Of a stretch of DNA of 64,000 nt, positions 21,600 through 32,897 are shown in pieces. Location: positions 38,762 to 102,761 of the forward strand of contig JAGFNQ010004742.1 of assembly GCA_024364735.1 (NCBI GenBank), in the 5' to 3' direction. A model generated the notes under the pieces. That model worked only from the letters and a program-made list of their open reading frames with translations, did not search any database and was not told the origin of the DNA. Numbering within the stretch: the first letter of the stretch is position 1; each line of letters opens with the position of its first letter. Both the position numbers and the translations under genes were made by a program. The stretch is from Boesenbergia rotunda (Eukaryota; Streptophyta; Magnoliopsida; Zingiberales; Zingiberaceae).

Positions 21600-22440
21600 T
21601 CACGGTGATCGAAAATAATTTAGATTTATGTCTGAAAGCTTATCATTAGAAGTTATATATTTTCTCAGACAATTAATTGAAAAGTATCAGGAATATAAGC
21701 AAAATTTACATATGATATTCGTCGACATAGAAAAAGTTTATGATAAAGTTCCTGAACTAATTAAGGATATATATGAGGGTATAATGACAAAAATGAAAAC
21801 TCCAAGAGGATTAATCGAAACGTTCCCATATGGATATGATTATATCAAGAATCAACTTTAAGATATATATCTTTTTATACTAATTATGGACAAACTGATA
21901 ATTAGACACATCCAAGATATGGTACCGCAATATATGTTGTTTGCAGATGATTTTTTTGATTGATGAGACACGTGAAGGAGTAAATGTCAAACTCAAATCT
22001 GAACTAAAAATGCTAAAAGTGAAAAAAAATTAGACTTAATAGAGTAAGACAAAATATATAAAATGAATTAAATTTAATAATAATTTACGTAATGAGATAA
22101 TTATTAAAATATGAGAGGGCAAGTTATATGTAACTAAGAGTTTTAAGTATTTAAGATCATTTTTATAAAGAATTGAGTGTCAATACATCTAAGACTTAAG
22201 GACCTATTACGTTATATGAAGTTGAATGTTGAGTTATGACTCAAGCACATACAGAAGATGAGAATTGGAGGACATTAAGGTGAATGTACGAACATATAAG
22301 GATGAACAAGATTAGAAATGAAAATATTAGAAAGAAAGTCAAAATTGTACCTATTGAGAGAAAATTCTTAGAGATGCATTTAAGATGGTACAAATATATA
22401 TTTAGATGACCAATAATGCTTTAATTAAATAATGTTAAAC
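21600..22440 (+). pseudogene. Decayed LINE reverse transcriptase fragment (RTE-like)
   Basis: Between 21628 and 21861 one frame reads like a LINE RT core (F-L-R-Q-L-I-E-K-Y, then M-I-F-V-D-I-E-K-V-Y-D-K-V-P and D-I-Y-E-G). About 100 bp later another frame has R-H-I-Q-D-M-V-P and M-L-F-A-D-D followed by D-E-T-R-E-G-V-N, the catalytic A-D-D region. Near 22290 there is R-M-N-K-I-R-N-E-N-I-R and L-R-W-Y-K-Y, typical of the end of such RT ORFs. Frames change several times and large parts are missing. It resembles plant RTE-type LINEs, and it is long dead. Confidence 0.65.
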
Positions 22441-22538
22441 TATGACAAATGTACACATCAAACAAGAAAAAAGAAGATAAAAAAACTTGATTAGCAATAA
22501 AGTAAGATAAAATTTATTTAAATATAAATAATAATGTA

Positions 22539-23100
22539 TACTAAAAAAAGAGGGATTCTGGGACAAATTTTGAAATGAATTTTAAAAAAATCATCCAAAA
22601 ATTTTTTAGGACTAATTTTGTGAAGAAAAAATTTTCTTCCCTAATTGTCGTCACCAAATTCTAGGACGAAAAACTATAAATTTGATACCAAATTTGGCGA
22701 CAAATTTTATTTATGTCGCCAAATTCGTTGTAATTTTGTAACGAAAATAAAATTCATTGCAAAAATTCTCAAATGCAAATCTACAATGAAATTATGATTT
22801 CGTCCCAATTTTGACGACGAATCTGATTTTCATCACAGATTTAGCAACGAAAATCAATTCATCATCAAATGTCAAATGCCCAAATTCAGTGACAAATAAT
22901 AATTTCATCTCCAAATTTACAACGACTATAAATTCATCGCCAATTTGCAAATTCAAAATATCTACGACGAATTTATTTTATCCCAAGATTCATCTCAGAA
23001 TTTGGAACAAGTCCACGGACGAATCCACTAATTCGTCTCAAAATTTAGGCACGTCTACTAATTCCTAAGGCAAATTTTGAGACGAAAAATATTGATAATT
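22539..23100. repeat. CACTA-like left terminus with GACGAAT-type subterminal repeats
   Basis: TACTAAAAAAAGAGGG at 22539 is one base from the CACTAAAAAAA seen (in reverse) at 44994-45004. It is followed by many short GACGAAT, GGGACAAAT and ATTCGTC motifs in both orientations, as in CACTA subterminal regions. The open frame at 22811-23068 is a product of these repeats. Confidence 0.5.
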
Positions 23101-23882
23101 TGATGATGAATTCATACCAAAATGAAAAAATATAAATATCCAAAGCCATTTTTGAATTTTACCATGTTTATACAATCAAATCCAATATCATTTACAAACC
23201 TGTTTATAACAGATCCTATTTAACAATCCAACACATCATATCTTAATAATAACATACACATCTTATTTAACATACGTCACATCTTATTGGCAATATTTCA
23301 AACCAAATCTACAATCATACAAGTCCAAAGCATGTCAAAATCAAACCATACACATAAGTCAAAAGAAATCTATTGAATCCGTACAAGTTATCATTTCCAA
23401 AAATATCTAACATTCTCCAACAAAATAAACAAGTCAATTAAAATGAAAATATACAAACAAATATCACCGACTCATTTTCTTGACCGCCATGTTGAAAGTG
23501 TCACACATAAGTGTTCGAATAAAATAAAAGAAAATTTAATGCATAGAAGTCATTAAAAAAATCCATACAAGTCATCAAATGAAACTAAACAAACATCACC
23601 AAATCAGCTTCCATGACAAAATACTTTCTTCTCCTTCCATTATTCTTTTTTTCGAACATCAAACAAACAAACAAAAAGAATCATTTATAATAAAAAAAGA
23701 AAAACCATTAAACTAACACAAAATTTAATACCTGTATAAGCAAATACTGTAAAACTCACTGGCCAAATGCAGCTGAAAGAAGAGGAGAATGCTAGTCAGT
23801 AAACAAAAAGGAACCTCATGGGAACAAGAAAAAGTTTAAAAAAACAAACCTGTCGCCAGACGATTGAAGAGCATAGAGACTT
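23101..23882. other. AT-rich interval, no recognisable gene
   Basis: A few splice-donor-like sites exist on the minus strand, for example the reverse of TTAATACCTGTATAAGC near 23730 and AAACCTGTCGCC near 23848. They could be remains of a minus-strand gene, but I cannot identify a protein. Confidence 0.3.
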
Positions 23883-24206
23883 TCAGTAAATTATTTTGTC
23901 TAGCTCTGGCAGTTTTTCCAAGATGCCAATAATTACTTCATCTTCAATCTTAACCATACGATTTCTTTTCTCATGTTCTTCTTTGGAAAATATCTTGAGA
24001 AGGGTATCATTGATCAATTCTTCATATTCCGTTAATAACGGAAACTTGCTTGACGTCAATGCTTCTTCTCCTTCAGTGAGAACAGCCAAGGATTGGAGCT
24101 CTTTCACTAATCGTGAGAGCGTATCTACAAGAACATTTAATTTACTATCAATGTGTTTAAAATTTACATTTACTCCTGTTCCTATTATGTAATCCGTGAA
24201 GGAGAG
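23883..24206 (-). pseudogene. C-terminal remainder of the pararetroviral RNase H region
   Basis: After the stop at 24207 the same frame continues with a stretch containing H-I-D-S-K-L-N and D-T-L-S-R-L, the usual end of the RNase H region, then a Glu/Leu-rich tail to 23883. I am less sure about the tail; it could be viral polyprotein end or adjoining DNA. Confidence 0.5.
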
Positions 24207-25478
24207 TCATCTGACCTTGGATGGTTTATTCCTTGCTGACTTGTTATGGAAACTGATGATTGTCTGACAGTCTGTTCTTAGAGTAATCTCCTTTTTATCC
24301 ATGTAATGGATTTTTAAGGCTGTCATTGTTTCCATAGCTGCATAAATCTCCGCATCGATGACTGACTTAATGACTGGGAATTTTCCATGTGCGTATGCAC
24401 AAATTTTTTCCATACTTTGAAGATCATTTTTGTTGGGATTCCATTTGCAAATGCCACCACAGCCCAACATAGATCCGTCTGTCTCGAAAATTATGTATGC
24501 GTTTTTCAGTGGAAGTTCTAAATCTGGAAGCTTCTGGACTTGGTCTTTCATCTCTTTGACTAACGCCCAATCTGAGTTCCTCATCCGTTTATCACCATGG
24601 GGAGAAGTCTTTTCATATAAGGGTCCCAACTTTGAACTTAACTTTGGGATATAGGTTCGGGCGTAATTAAGAATACCCAACCATGAGCGAAGTCCTTTCT
24701 TTTCTTTTAGGAGCTCATCTTTAAATTTAGAGATTGTCTTTATAATATGAGGCTAAAGATTTAATTTTCCCTCACCTATTTCTGCTCCGAGGAATTCAAT
24801 CCGAGGTATAGCTATTTTGCATTTGGTAGGGGATAATACCAAACCATTTTGTTCACAAATGCAGAACATACACTCCAAACGTCTAATATGCTCCTTTTCT
24901 GAATTGGAAAACACAAATATATCATCAATATAAACCGCAATAAATTCTTCCGTACCTCTAAAGCAGTGGTCCATTTTACGTTGGAAGGCTATTGGTGAAT
25001 TCTTTAAGCCAAACGGCATTACAAGCCATTCATACAGACCAGATGGGCATATGAATGTCGTCCATTCAATCGATGTTGGGTCCATGGCAATTTGGTGTAA
25101 ACCAGATTTTAAATCAAATTTAGAATAGATCTTAGAATTACCCACTTTCTTTAATATGGTATTGATGCCAGGAAGACTGTACTGATATTTGTACGTATTA
25201 TCATTCAAGGTCTTATAGTTAAAAACCATACGTTCTTTACCTTTTATCTCTTTTCCTGTTGCTGGATCAATACTTGCTCCAGATTGTGCAATCATGGCCA
25301 TGGTCCTGTGCCTACTTTTACTGGGACGAATCACCTTTAACTTTAATAAGGCTTCAATATGTGGCTCAAAGGCTTTCTTCATAGCTGGTGTCACACTGGT
25401 CAAAGGTTTATCTTGGATGGTAATATAATGATTGATAATTTCGATTTTATAAAGAATGTCATTTTTTGGCCAATGCAA
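24207..25478 (-). pseudogene. Pararetroviral reverse transcriptase and RNase H, interrupted by stops
   Basis: The piece at 24753-25478 (241 codons) holds the RT core with the catalytic Y-I-D-D and an upstream F-D-L-K-S-G motif. After a stop at 24753-24755 the same frame resumes at 24680 with the RNase H domain (E-T-D-G-S and later R-T-D-C-Q), ending at a stop at 24207. Protease piece two, RT, RNase H and the tail are all in one frame, so the breaks here are nonsense changes rather than indels. Gene order and motif style agree with Badnavirus or a close Caulimoviridae genus. Confidence 0.85.
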
Positions 25479-25580
25479 AAGGGGGTTCTCTCCAATATAC
25501 CCTTGCTCTTTTAATCTGCTTAGTAGGGAGCTATGCTTTGCAAGAATATTAGGGTTAGAATTAATACTGGCAAAAAATAC

Positions 25581-26092
25581 CTATTCCTGTATTTGAATAT
25601 ACTCTAGTTCCTCCATTGACAACTCCTCAATTGCTGCGGCTGCACTTTGATTAGTCTCTATGGTAGTAATATTTTTATAAAAGGTAACATCATTACCTTC
25701 AATTCTTACGCCACCTTGCATGCTGCGTACAAAATTACAACCCAATGCCATTTGTATGCCTTTTCCCAACGTCATCTCAAAGACATATGTGAAAGGAATT
25801 CTGAATTTATTTTCACTAATTATCATTTGGTCATTTATAAGTCTCATTCAAGCTTCCTGCTGGGAATTCACACCGTTAATCATAATAATATATGAATTTT
25901 CTTCTATAGGCCGACCTGGTATGGACCTTGTGTTATACAGCATGAAGTTGCTCCCGTATCCAGTATAGCATTGACTTCAAATTTCGGAACATCTGGAATT
26001 TCAAATTCCACTCTAATATTATAAAGTCTATTCATTATTCCTCTGGTGGATACTTGGCCCTCAGAAACTTTGGAAACAACTTGCTCATCCAA
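25581..26092 (-). pseudogene. Pararetroviral aspartic protease, frameshifted
   Basis: The catalytic D-T-G-A motif is in the open piece at 25904-26092. The rest of the protease lies in another frame at 25581-25847, so at least one indel lies near 25850-25910. A stop at 25581-25583 ends the second piece before the RT. In the virus this protease would process the polyprotein. Confidence 0.7.
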
Positions 26093-26469
26093 ATAAGAGA
26101 CTTGCTGTGTTTTCCTCTTCGTAGATCCTCCATTGATAATTGCTGCAGATCTTCCATTAGCTCCTTTGTTAACTGTTCTTCTTGGATCTGGTTTTGTTTT
26201 AATATCCTAGCTAGTTCTTCTTTAAGCCTTTGATTTTCTGCCAATAGGTATTGAGTATAACCAATTAATTTAGAGATTAAATTTCTGTCATCGTAATGTA
26301 CCGGGGGTGGAGGCGCGACCCTTAACTCCATCTTCAAGTATGTTCCAGCACACAAGGTATAGGTAGTTAAATGACATTTACCACAATGTCCTCTTGATCT
26401 CTGACTCGTTTGTCTTTTGCAAAATGTACAGTGGATAAACTGTGTAGTCACTTCTGAATTAGTCATCAT
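26035..26469 (-). pseudogene. Pararetroviral polyprotein piece with C-x2-C-x11-C-x2-C motif
   Basis: This 144-codon open piece has a Cys-rich cluster near its start with spacing C-x2-C-x11-C-x2-C and one further Cys. That spacing is typical of the second Cys-rich region found between coat protein and protease in badnaviruses. A coiled-coil-like stretch rich in Glu, Leu and Gln follows. It is only a middle segment of the viral polyprotein: its Met is internal, and the frame shifts before the protease. Confidence 0.7.
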
Positions 26470-26835
26470 GTTGTGCTCATAGTTAAATTGTTCTTCTGGG
26501 AGATCAACTTGCGCTTGTCAACCTGCTTCTTCTCCTATCAGAACAAATAAATATTCATTAATAGTAAAGAACTAGTGATCCTACTGCAGTATTGGTAAGG
26601 ACAAAAGGCAGAGAAGGATTTGTGAAATCTCTTTTAAGGACAAAAGGCAAAGATCTCAGTAAATTATTTTTTAAAAATTATAAATAACCGAATCAAAACA
26701 CAGTGGACAAGAATAGAAGTGCAATAAAGGTGATATATAAACCAATGAACGTTTGAACAGCTAATAACGTTTTGCCAGAATCTGGCATTGTTAATGTCTA
26801 AAGATGATATCTTGATCTAAATAAATATATTAACT
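26470..26835. other. Short flank between pararetrovirus and gypsy-1
   Basis: AT-rich DNA with no gene. Its last five bases, TAACT (26831-26835), are the target duplication of gypsy-1. Confidence 0.6.
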
Positions 26836-27712
26836 TGCGAAGTGAGTCGGACGCCCTTACAGCTGAACGAGTATCCGAGGAGGAGGAGGTCGTTGAAGTG
26901 GCGTGACGAGCCGGATCGCTTCCAACCTGCAAGACAGGAACCGTTAGAACCCGCTGGGAAAAGTCCCCGGCCAGGCACTCCAACGGTCAAGTCAGTACAC
27001 GATGGTGGCGATGGAAAGCAATAGAACAGTAGAGAAATTGCACTATCGCGCGTACCTGGGAAATGCGGAGTGAGAAGTATATGTAGCAGGGAAAGCTGAC
27101 AGGTTTTGCCTTGCCTGCCACCCGCTGTCGCGTAGTGAGGATAGGGTAATGTGCGTCCAAGGGTGGCAGGGCAAAGTGGCACATGCTGTCTTAAGGAAAG
27201 AGGCCCTGCCAACTTAAGAGTTGGCGCCATTGGACGCCGCTCGGTCTGATATCAAGGCATGCGGTCGGGGTACGGGGGACGAGATGTGTCAGGCATATTA
27301 ATGCCTCAGCGAGATATCCGCCGCTGGCGGCCAGGACGACTAGGGTCTCGCGCCGACCCCGTACAGCTTCTGGTAACCCAATGTCAGGGAGTGGTTGTGC
27401 CGACTGGGGGCGCAAAGGTAAGGAGGTCGGCTGAGGGCCTAGGAAGGTGCCGACTGGGGGTACAGAGGTAAGGAGGCTGGCTGAGGGCCTAGGAAGGTGC
27501 CGACTGGGGGCGCCGAAAGGATAACTCCTTCAGCCCGATCCTGTCTGACTCAATAGCAAGCCATTATAGGCCTGTATGGGTTTTGACACGGAAACCCAAG
27601 GGGCCTAAGCATGCCCGCCCCTTGTCCAGCGGGACTGTCCAGATCACTAGCCACTTTCCCTGACTAGCGACAGGCTGCCGGGCCATGCTGCATGTAAGCT
27701 GACCCGGGATCA
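26836..27712 (-). mobile_element. gypsy-1 3' LTR (877 bp), shortened at its outer end
   Basis: The inner edge is CCCGGGATCA at 27703-27712, as in the other copies. The outer edge starts TGCGAAGTGAG and lacks the TGATCCTG-type first bases of the 5' LTR, yet is directly flanked by the TAACT duplication. It contains two complete 50-bp minisatellite units plus the start of a third. Confidence 0.88.
27396..27510. repeat. 50-bp minisatellite in gypsy-1 3' LTR (two full units)
   Basis: The units start GTGCCGACTGGGGG and end GAGGGCCTAGGAAG. The other LTR has four full units, so the array has changed length since insertion or differed at insertion. Confidence 0.85.
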
Positions 27713-28105
27713 TAAGCATCCCCCTCAAGTCTAGTCGAAGGAGGTACGTAGTCCGACTGACTGGACCTCAAGTCTGGTCCAAGCCTGGCGCGCCCATCGG
27801 GAGGGTTGACCGTCATTTACTGCGACATTTCCCATGCGTCTGTATCCCGCTACCTCGAGTATCATCCAAGTCTGATCGGATGGCTTCCGCTAGATCACAC
27901 GCTTCCTCCAATCGCTCATCAGACGACTGGCACTTCTCGCCTACGTCCTTAAAGCGGAACCCTTCGCTTGCCCGCTTCTTCTTCACTAGTTCGAAGCCGT
28001 CCCTAGTCCTCCGCCGACTTAAGTATCATTAGGGTTGCGGCCTCGTCTTGACTTTCCCTCGGCGACTCCTTCTCACCGGTTAACCTCTCTCTTCTACCTT
28101 CTTCA
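27713..28105. promoter_or_regulatory. gypsy-1 polypurine tract region and 5' flank of the antisense gene
   Basis: In element sense, GACTTGAGGGGGATGCTTA lies against the 3' LTR and is the polypurine tract. On the plus strand the rest would be promoter and 5' leader for the antisense gene that starts at 28106. I see no clear TATA box. Confidence 0.6.
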
Positions 28106-30611
28106 ATGGCCTCCTCTTCTTCGTCTCCATCTCCGCCCCGGCCTTGGTACTCCACCCTGATTACGACTCTTACTACCCATGACCTTCTCCAGATTCAATC
28201 GGACTTCCTGCTTCTTGCCGAACTCCACCTGCTTCTTCCCAAATCACACGAGCGCCCGAATTCTTCCCCCTTGGGCTACATTACTTTGTCGCGGGACCAT
28301 CTCCAAGCTGGCCTCCGTTTCCCCATCCATCCCTTCATTGCTGCGGTCTGCGAATACTTCCAGATTCCCCTATCTCAGCTAGCTCCCAATGCCATACGCA
28401 TGATATGTGGCTCGGCCATCGTTTTCTCCCTTCTCGAGATTCCCCTGGTACCGGAGAACTTTCACTACTTCTTTTACCCCAAACAACAGGAAGTGGGTGA
28501 CTTCTTTTTCCAGGCTCGAGCTAAAACCTCCTTCCTCCTGAACCTGCCTACTTCAAACAAGGGCTGGAAAGAGCGGTACTTCTTCGTTGGGCCGATCGCC
28601 GACCCGATTTGGCCTACCACCTGGGTCGAGGGGCTTCCCGTTTCGGCGACTCTCCCACGACATTATCGTACCTCCCCTGCTTACTTGGAGGTCGTCACCG
28701 AACTGGAGGACATGCACTTTCACAGCGGCCTTTTACTAAAGGAGGAGATTCTTTCCACGTTCGGTCTTAGCCCGAGCCCCGCTCCGCCTTTACCTAACGC
28801 TGGTAAGTCTTCCGATGTCCGTCAAGTATATCCCTTAGCCATGCATGAGCCCGTTTTGCTTTCGCAGTCTCCCTATTGCTAGCTACGGCCCTGAAGAAAG
28901 GTTTCAGGCTAGAGCGGGCCGAGCTACGGGCGCGGGTGGCTTCTGCGTTAGCTGCTAGAGAAGGCACGACGGCAGAGATTACCCCTGGTGACCCGACCCC
29001 GATTACACAGGGGTCGGTTCCTACTACCTCCAAAGTCGCTCCTTCCACAACTGTCCAACCACGCCCTTCTCCCCCGCGCCGGCGAGCCTCCTCGCCCGTA
29101 GGGGGCCTGTGCCGCTCCTCTTCCAGTAAACACCTGGAGAAGAAGAAAAAGAGGGTGGCTCCCGAGTCAGAAGCACACTCTGCTTCTCGGGGGAAGCAAG
29201 GGAAGAGAAAGAGAAGGAGAGCAGCTCTGGAGCCAGAGGCTTGCTCTGCTTCTTGGGTCGTTGTTCCATACGTGGCCCCTACCGCGGACTTTTCGCCCGC
29301 CATCCCCGTTGGAAATTCCCCAGCTTGCCTGCCGCCATCGTCGGCGTCGTCGCCCCCACCCCCGAGGCCTTGGTAGATCCTCCCGCCAGCGTGTCGCCTG
29401 TCAACCCTTCTGCCACTTCCCCTACTTCGGACGCCCTAATGTCTGACCCTTCCGGTGCCCCTTCCGCAGAGGGTCCGACGGGGGACCAAGTGATGCATCT
29501 CATGGTGCCCTCCCGGGCGAACCATTGCCTCAAAATGCCCCCGGGCGATCTGCTCGAACACCACCAGGATCTGCGCTTGTACGGGTCTGCGACCGATCTC
29601 TATGCCCAAGGACGCGAGGAGTCCTATTTTCGTGACTCCTGCAACAAAGCCGATGCCTTTTTCCTTAAGGCCACTCAGGTATGTACAGCCGGCTTAGGCC
29701 TTATACTGCGTTTTTTTCCTTCTGGCCCTGTGGAATGACGTTTCTCTGGCAATTTTTCGGAGATTGCCACGGTGTCTCTATGTCGCTCTTAGCCCAGGAC
29801 TCGGCTTGGGCTGAGGCCGAGAGGGAGGTGCAACGCTTGCGAACGCAGCTGAAGCACTCCCAATTGATTGCTGATGAGCCTACCCTGAACCACCTACGGG
29901 AAGAGGTTCAAAAACTGCAGGATCAGCTGGCTCGGTCGAGGGAGCAACTCGAAGTGGCGCGCGGCCAGCTCGAGACGGCGCAGAAGACCGCTTCCCAAGC
30001 AAACGTCAGGCTTTCTACTCTGAAGCACGCCGAGCGAAAAGCACGGGCTCTTCAAGCGGATGCTCAGGCCGAGTCGACCCGGACGAAGTCTGACCTTCAG
30101 AAGGCATCCGCTACTATTGAGTCTCTTCAGGCCCAACTGGGAATCGAAGAGGCTACTGCTCCTGGCCCAGTCGCAAAGGATACGTGAGCTATCCGAGGAG
30201 CGCTCTTCCCAAGAGCAATTGCTGCATGCTCAAAAGGAGGAGCTCGAGCGGCTACGAAAGGAGAGGTCGGAGTGGGAAACCGTTCGTTCAGAGTTGGCAG
30301 AGCTGCGCTCCTGCAGGGAGACCGAACAAGCCGAATGGGAAACAGCTAAGTCCGAGCTGATGACGCTTCGAGCCTACAAGGAGACTGAAGAATCCCGCCG
30401 GGAGCAATACAGGCTTGAGTGCATCAACGACTCTGCCCACAAAGCCGAAATTGCAAAACGGTTTATGGATGTCATGGAGCCGCAAGGGCTAAACATAGTC
30501 CGCCGACTTAGGTTTGGCGGATATCTGTCTCCCAATGTTCCTCCCACAGCCGTGAACCTTGAGGACATGTGCGAGGACCTGCCCAACGTGACCGACGAGC
30601 CCTTCAGGTGA
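28106..30611 (+). CDS. Antisense gene of gypsy-1 (putative gypsy-type transposon domain plus coiled coil), three exons
   Basis: It is encoded opposite to gag-pol. Exon 1, 28106-28802, holds a domain with P-L-G-Y-I-T-L, L-R-F-P-I-H-P-F, Y-F-Q-I-P-L-S-Q-L-A-P-N and N-K-G-W-K, the pattern of the plant 'putative gypsy type transposon' family. Intron 1 is 28803-28867 (GTAAGT to TTCGCAG, phase 1). Exon 2, 28868-29678, is basic and Ser/Pro rich. Intron 2 is 29679-29797 (CAG|GTATGT to AGCCCAG, phase 0). Exon 3, 29798-30611, is a long coiled coil ending in E-P-F-R. Both introns recur in gypsy-2. One frame change near 29350 (C-rich) and one near 30165 are needed, so this copy may be broken. The function is unknown; extra antisense ORFs at this position are known in Tat elements. 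Confidence 0.72.
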
Positions 30612-31267
30612 AGGTTAAACCGTTTGTATCTTTTGTTCCTCCTCATCGCCCTCTTGAGCGAGTGAAGGGTTTGGAGTGATGTAACATCCGCACCTTGCTG
30701 ACTGGAATCTCCTTATTTCCCTTTCAAAGTATTCAAGACCTGTTTCCTTCTTAAGACTAATAACGATCACCAAGGTCGCCGAATGAAGTATCTCAATCGG
30801 GGTACTGCCTCCCTGCGCAACGCGCTTGACCACTTGGTCGAGCCGGAAACCGAGAAACGTGGTTCGTCATGTCATCAGCCCCAAAACCCAAGGATGGGAG
30901 GGAGCCTGCTTATTTATGAGAGCCCCTGTGCGCCCGTCCCATCGGGGCGATTCGTATCCCAATNCAAGGATGGGGGGAGCTTGCTTATTTATGAGAGCCC
31001 CTGTGCGCCCGTCCCATCGGGGCGATTCGTATCCCAATCTCTGACGCCTGCTTTAATGAGTGACGGAACAGGGCTTGAACGATGTGATGTATCGGTCAGC
31101 GACATGTCTGTCGCTAGTCATAAGCACCTCGGGTACCGAGCATCCCTTTTTCATTTACTCTAGATCTACCACCTTTCCCCGCCTTCCTCTTGTGCGCCTG
31201 GCCGTTCGATCATTCGGCTTACCGAGGTCCCTTGTGAACGGCTGCGATATGTTTCCTCCGCCTATAT
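30612..31267. other. Non-coding region after the antisense gene; contains a direct duplication and an N
   Basis: No gene. A 75-bp segment (30889-30963) is repeated at 30965-31038 with the single ambiguous base N between the copies. Confidence 0.7.
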
Positions 31268-32200
31268 GTGGGCGCCCTCGGCCACCTTTGCTCCCAGAGA
31301 AACTCGCGAGACCTAACTCTTTGTCCATCCTCCCTTATGTCTACCGACTCCTCTGAAGGAGTTTCTTCTCTAGGAGGACCATATGCTATTTCAGACGACT
31401 CGCAATCTTCTCCTTTGGAAGGGATTGACCAGGAATATTCTGAGATGATACTTCCTCCCAACTCACCCCTTTCGTTGCGTGAAGGTACTCCACGTAAGGG
31501 GAAAGAGCCACTGAAGACATGCCTCTCCCTCCGCAGGGGAGTCCCTGATACGAGTGGCTCTCCACTAAAAACCTGCCGCCGCGGCATCCTCATCTGCCCA
31601 GGAGACCCCCCTTCCTGGGCGCACTCCCCCTCCGCTCGGCCACGAGGTATCGCTTTCCCCAGCGCCTCCAGAGCTTGCCGCCTCTTGTTTAGCTTCCCTA
31701 TCCGGGGGGTTCTCTTCTGCTACTCTCTTGAGGAGGGTTTGGAGGGGTATGCCAGCAAGGAGTGCGAAGGGAAGGTTTCGCCCTGCCCTTCGTCATTCAA
31801 CTTGTCGTAGTTCTATATGCCGACTGGCTGCCCATGCTGGCTGGCCTAATGCTGGAGGGGGTACTACCATATGCCCCCTATCAAAGCAGAAGCTAGGCTG
31901 GGGAGGCTTATTGTTTGCAGGCTCCTTGCCCCTTTGCAAACTATGAGTTTCGGGGGAGTAGCCGGCGCTCTGAGCGCAACCTTTCGAAGCGCAACACCTC
32001 ATCTCTGTCTTGCGAGTCGCTCTGAAGGCCAAAGAGGCGGAGCTAGCCGATAGCGCTGCGGGGCTCAGCTAGCCGAAGCAGAAGTACGAGGTTCAAATGT
32101 CCCCGCTGAAGGCCATTCAGCGGCACAGCCGACACCTCAAGTGTTACCCTGACTCTTAGCTCCAGGGTCGGGCCCCGAAGAAGACCAGCCGAGCTCCGTG
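31268..32200 (+). other. Unassigned region with a possible degraded coding stretch
   Basis: An open frame at 31268-31810 contains M-S-T-D-S-S-E-G-V-S-S-L-G-G (from about 31337). Further along, near 32015, another frame has a short K-A-K-E-A-E-L-A-D-S coiled-coil-like stretch. They could be a decayed extra exon or second antisense gene of the element, but no domain is recognisable. I would not call a gene. Confidence 0.25.
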
Positions 32201-32897
32201 AGCTTGGGTCGGGCCTTACTGAGGCCCGATCGATTTTATTCTACTTAGCCACAGAGAGACTAAGCCTCTACTTTGTAATTGCCCCAGATAATGAAATGCT
32301 ACTTTTCCGTATATGTGCGATGTTTGTGAGTCAGTAATCCGAACGACGTTAATAACCGTCGTGAGGGCCTTCCTCACCTGAGTCTCACCTGCTTCCAGCG
32401 CCGTTTGGGGCGTGGTTCGAGGCCAGGGGAGCACCCAAGTGTTAGTTGAGGTGGATAACCATTATCCGCGGCCATTTGCAACGTTATAACCGGGCTGCAG
32501 ATTTCAAGCGGTCTTGTCGCGCCTTGCATCTTACGATTACGTTTGACCTCTGTAGCACCTGAGCTGGAGAGACGTTTACAGAGAGTTTCTTGCCTTTGAA
32601 CTTTCAAGAATTTTGCCCCCTTGGTTGGTTAATAGGAGGGGAGCCTAGATTGCCCTGCATTGGGTTAAGGACTAATCGGAGGGGGAGTACCGCGCCTTGT
32701 TAAGAGATGGGATTCCGATCACCAACTTAGGCCGATTCACAGGAGCGTGGGCAGTCACGCGCCCGATCGGAGCCACTAAGCCAGAGGGGGCATGGAAACT
32801 GATGCGTTTGCGACTCAAGGCAAGAATCTGCACGCGCGGTCGGGTAGAACTGAGGGAGTATGGGAGGCCACACCTCTCACCGAGCAGCCGAGCCACG
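32201..32897. other. Non-coding spacer between antisense gene and tandem array
   Basis: GC-mixed sequence without a supported gene; it passes gradually into diverged array units from about 32840. Confidence 0.5.

Larger units (their letters stand above)
23883..26469 (-). mobile_element. Endogenous pararetrovirus fragment, badnavirus-like (Caulimoviridae)
   Basis: On the minus strand the order is a Cys-rich motif, aspartic protease, reverse transcriptase and RNase H, the 3' part of the large badnavirus polyprotein. There is no integrase, which separates it from the LTR elements around it. The frame changes at least twice and has several in-frame stops, so it cannot encode an active polyprotein. 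Upstream viral ORFs, the movement protein and most of the coat region are absent here. It is an old integrated copy. Confidence 0.85.

Noticed and set aside
22811..23068. 85-codon Asn/Ser/Thr-rich open frame
   Set aside because: Made of repeated GACGAAT-type subterminal motifs.
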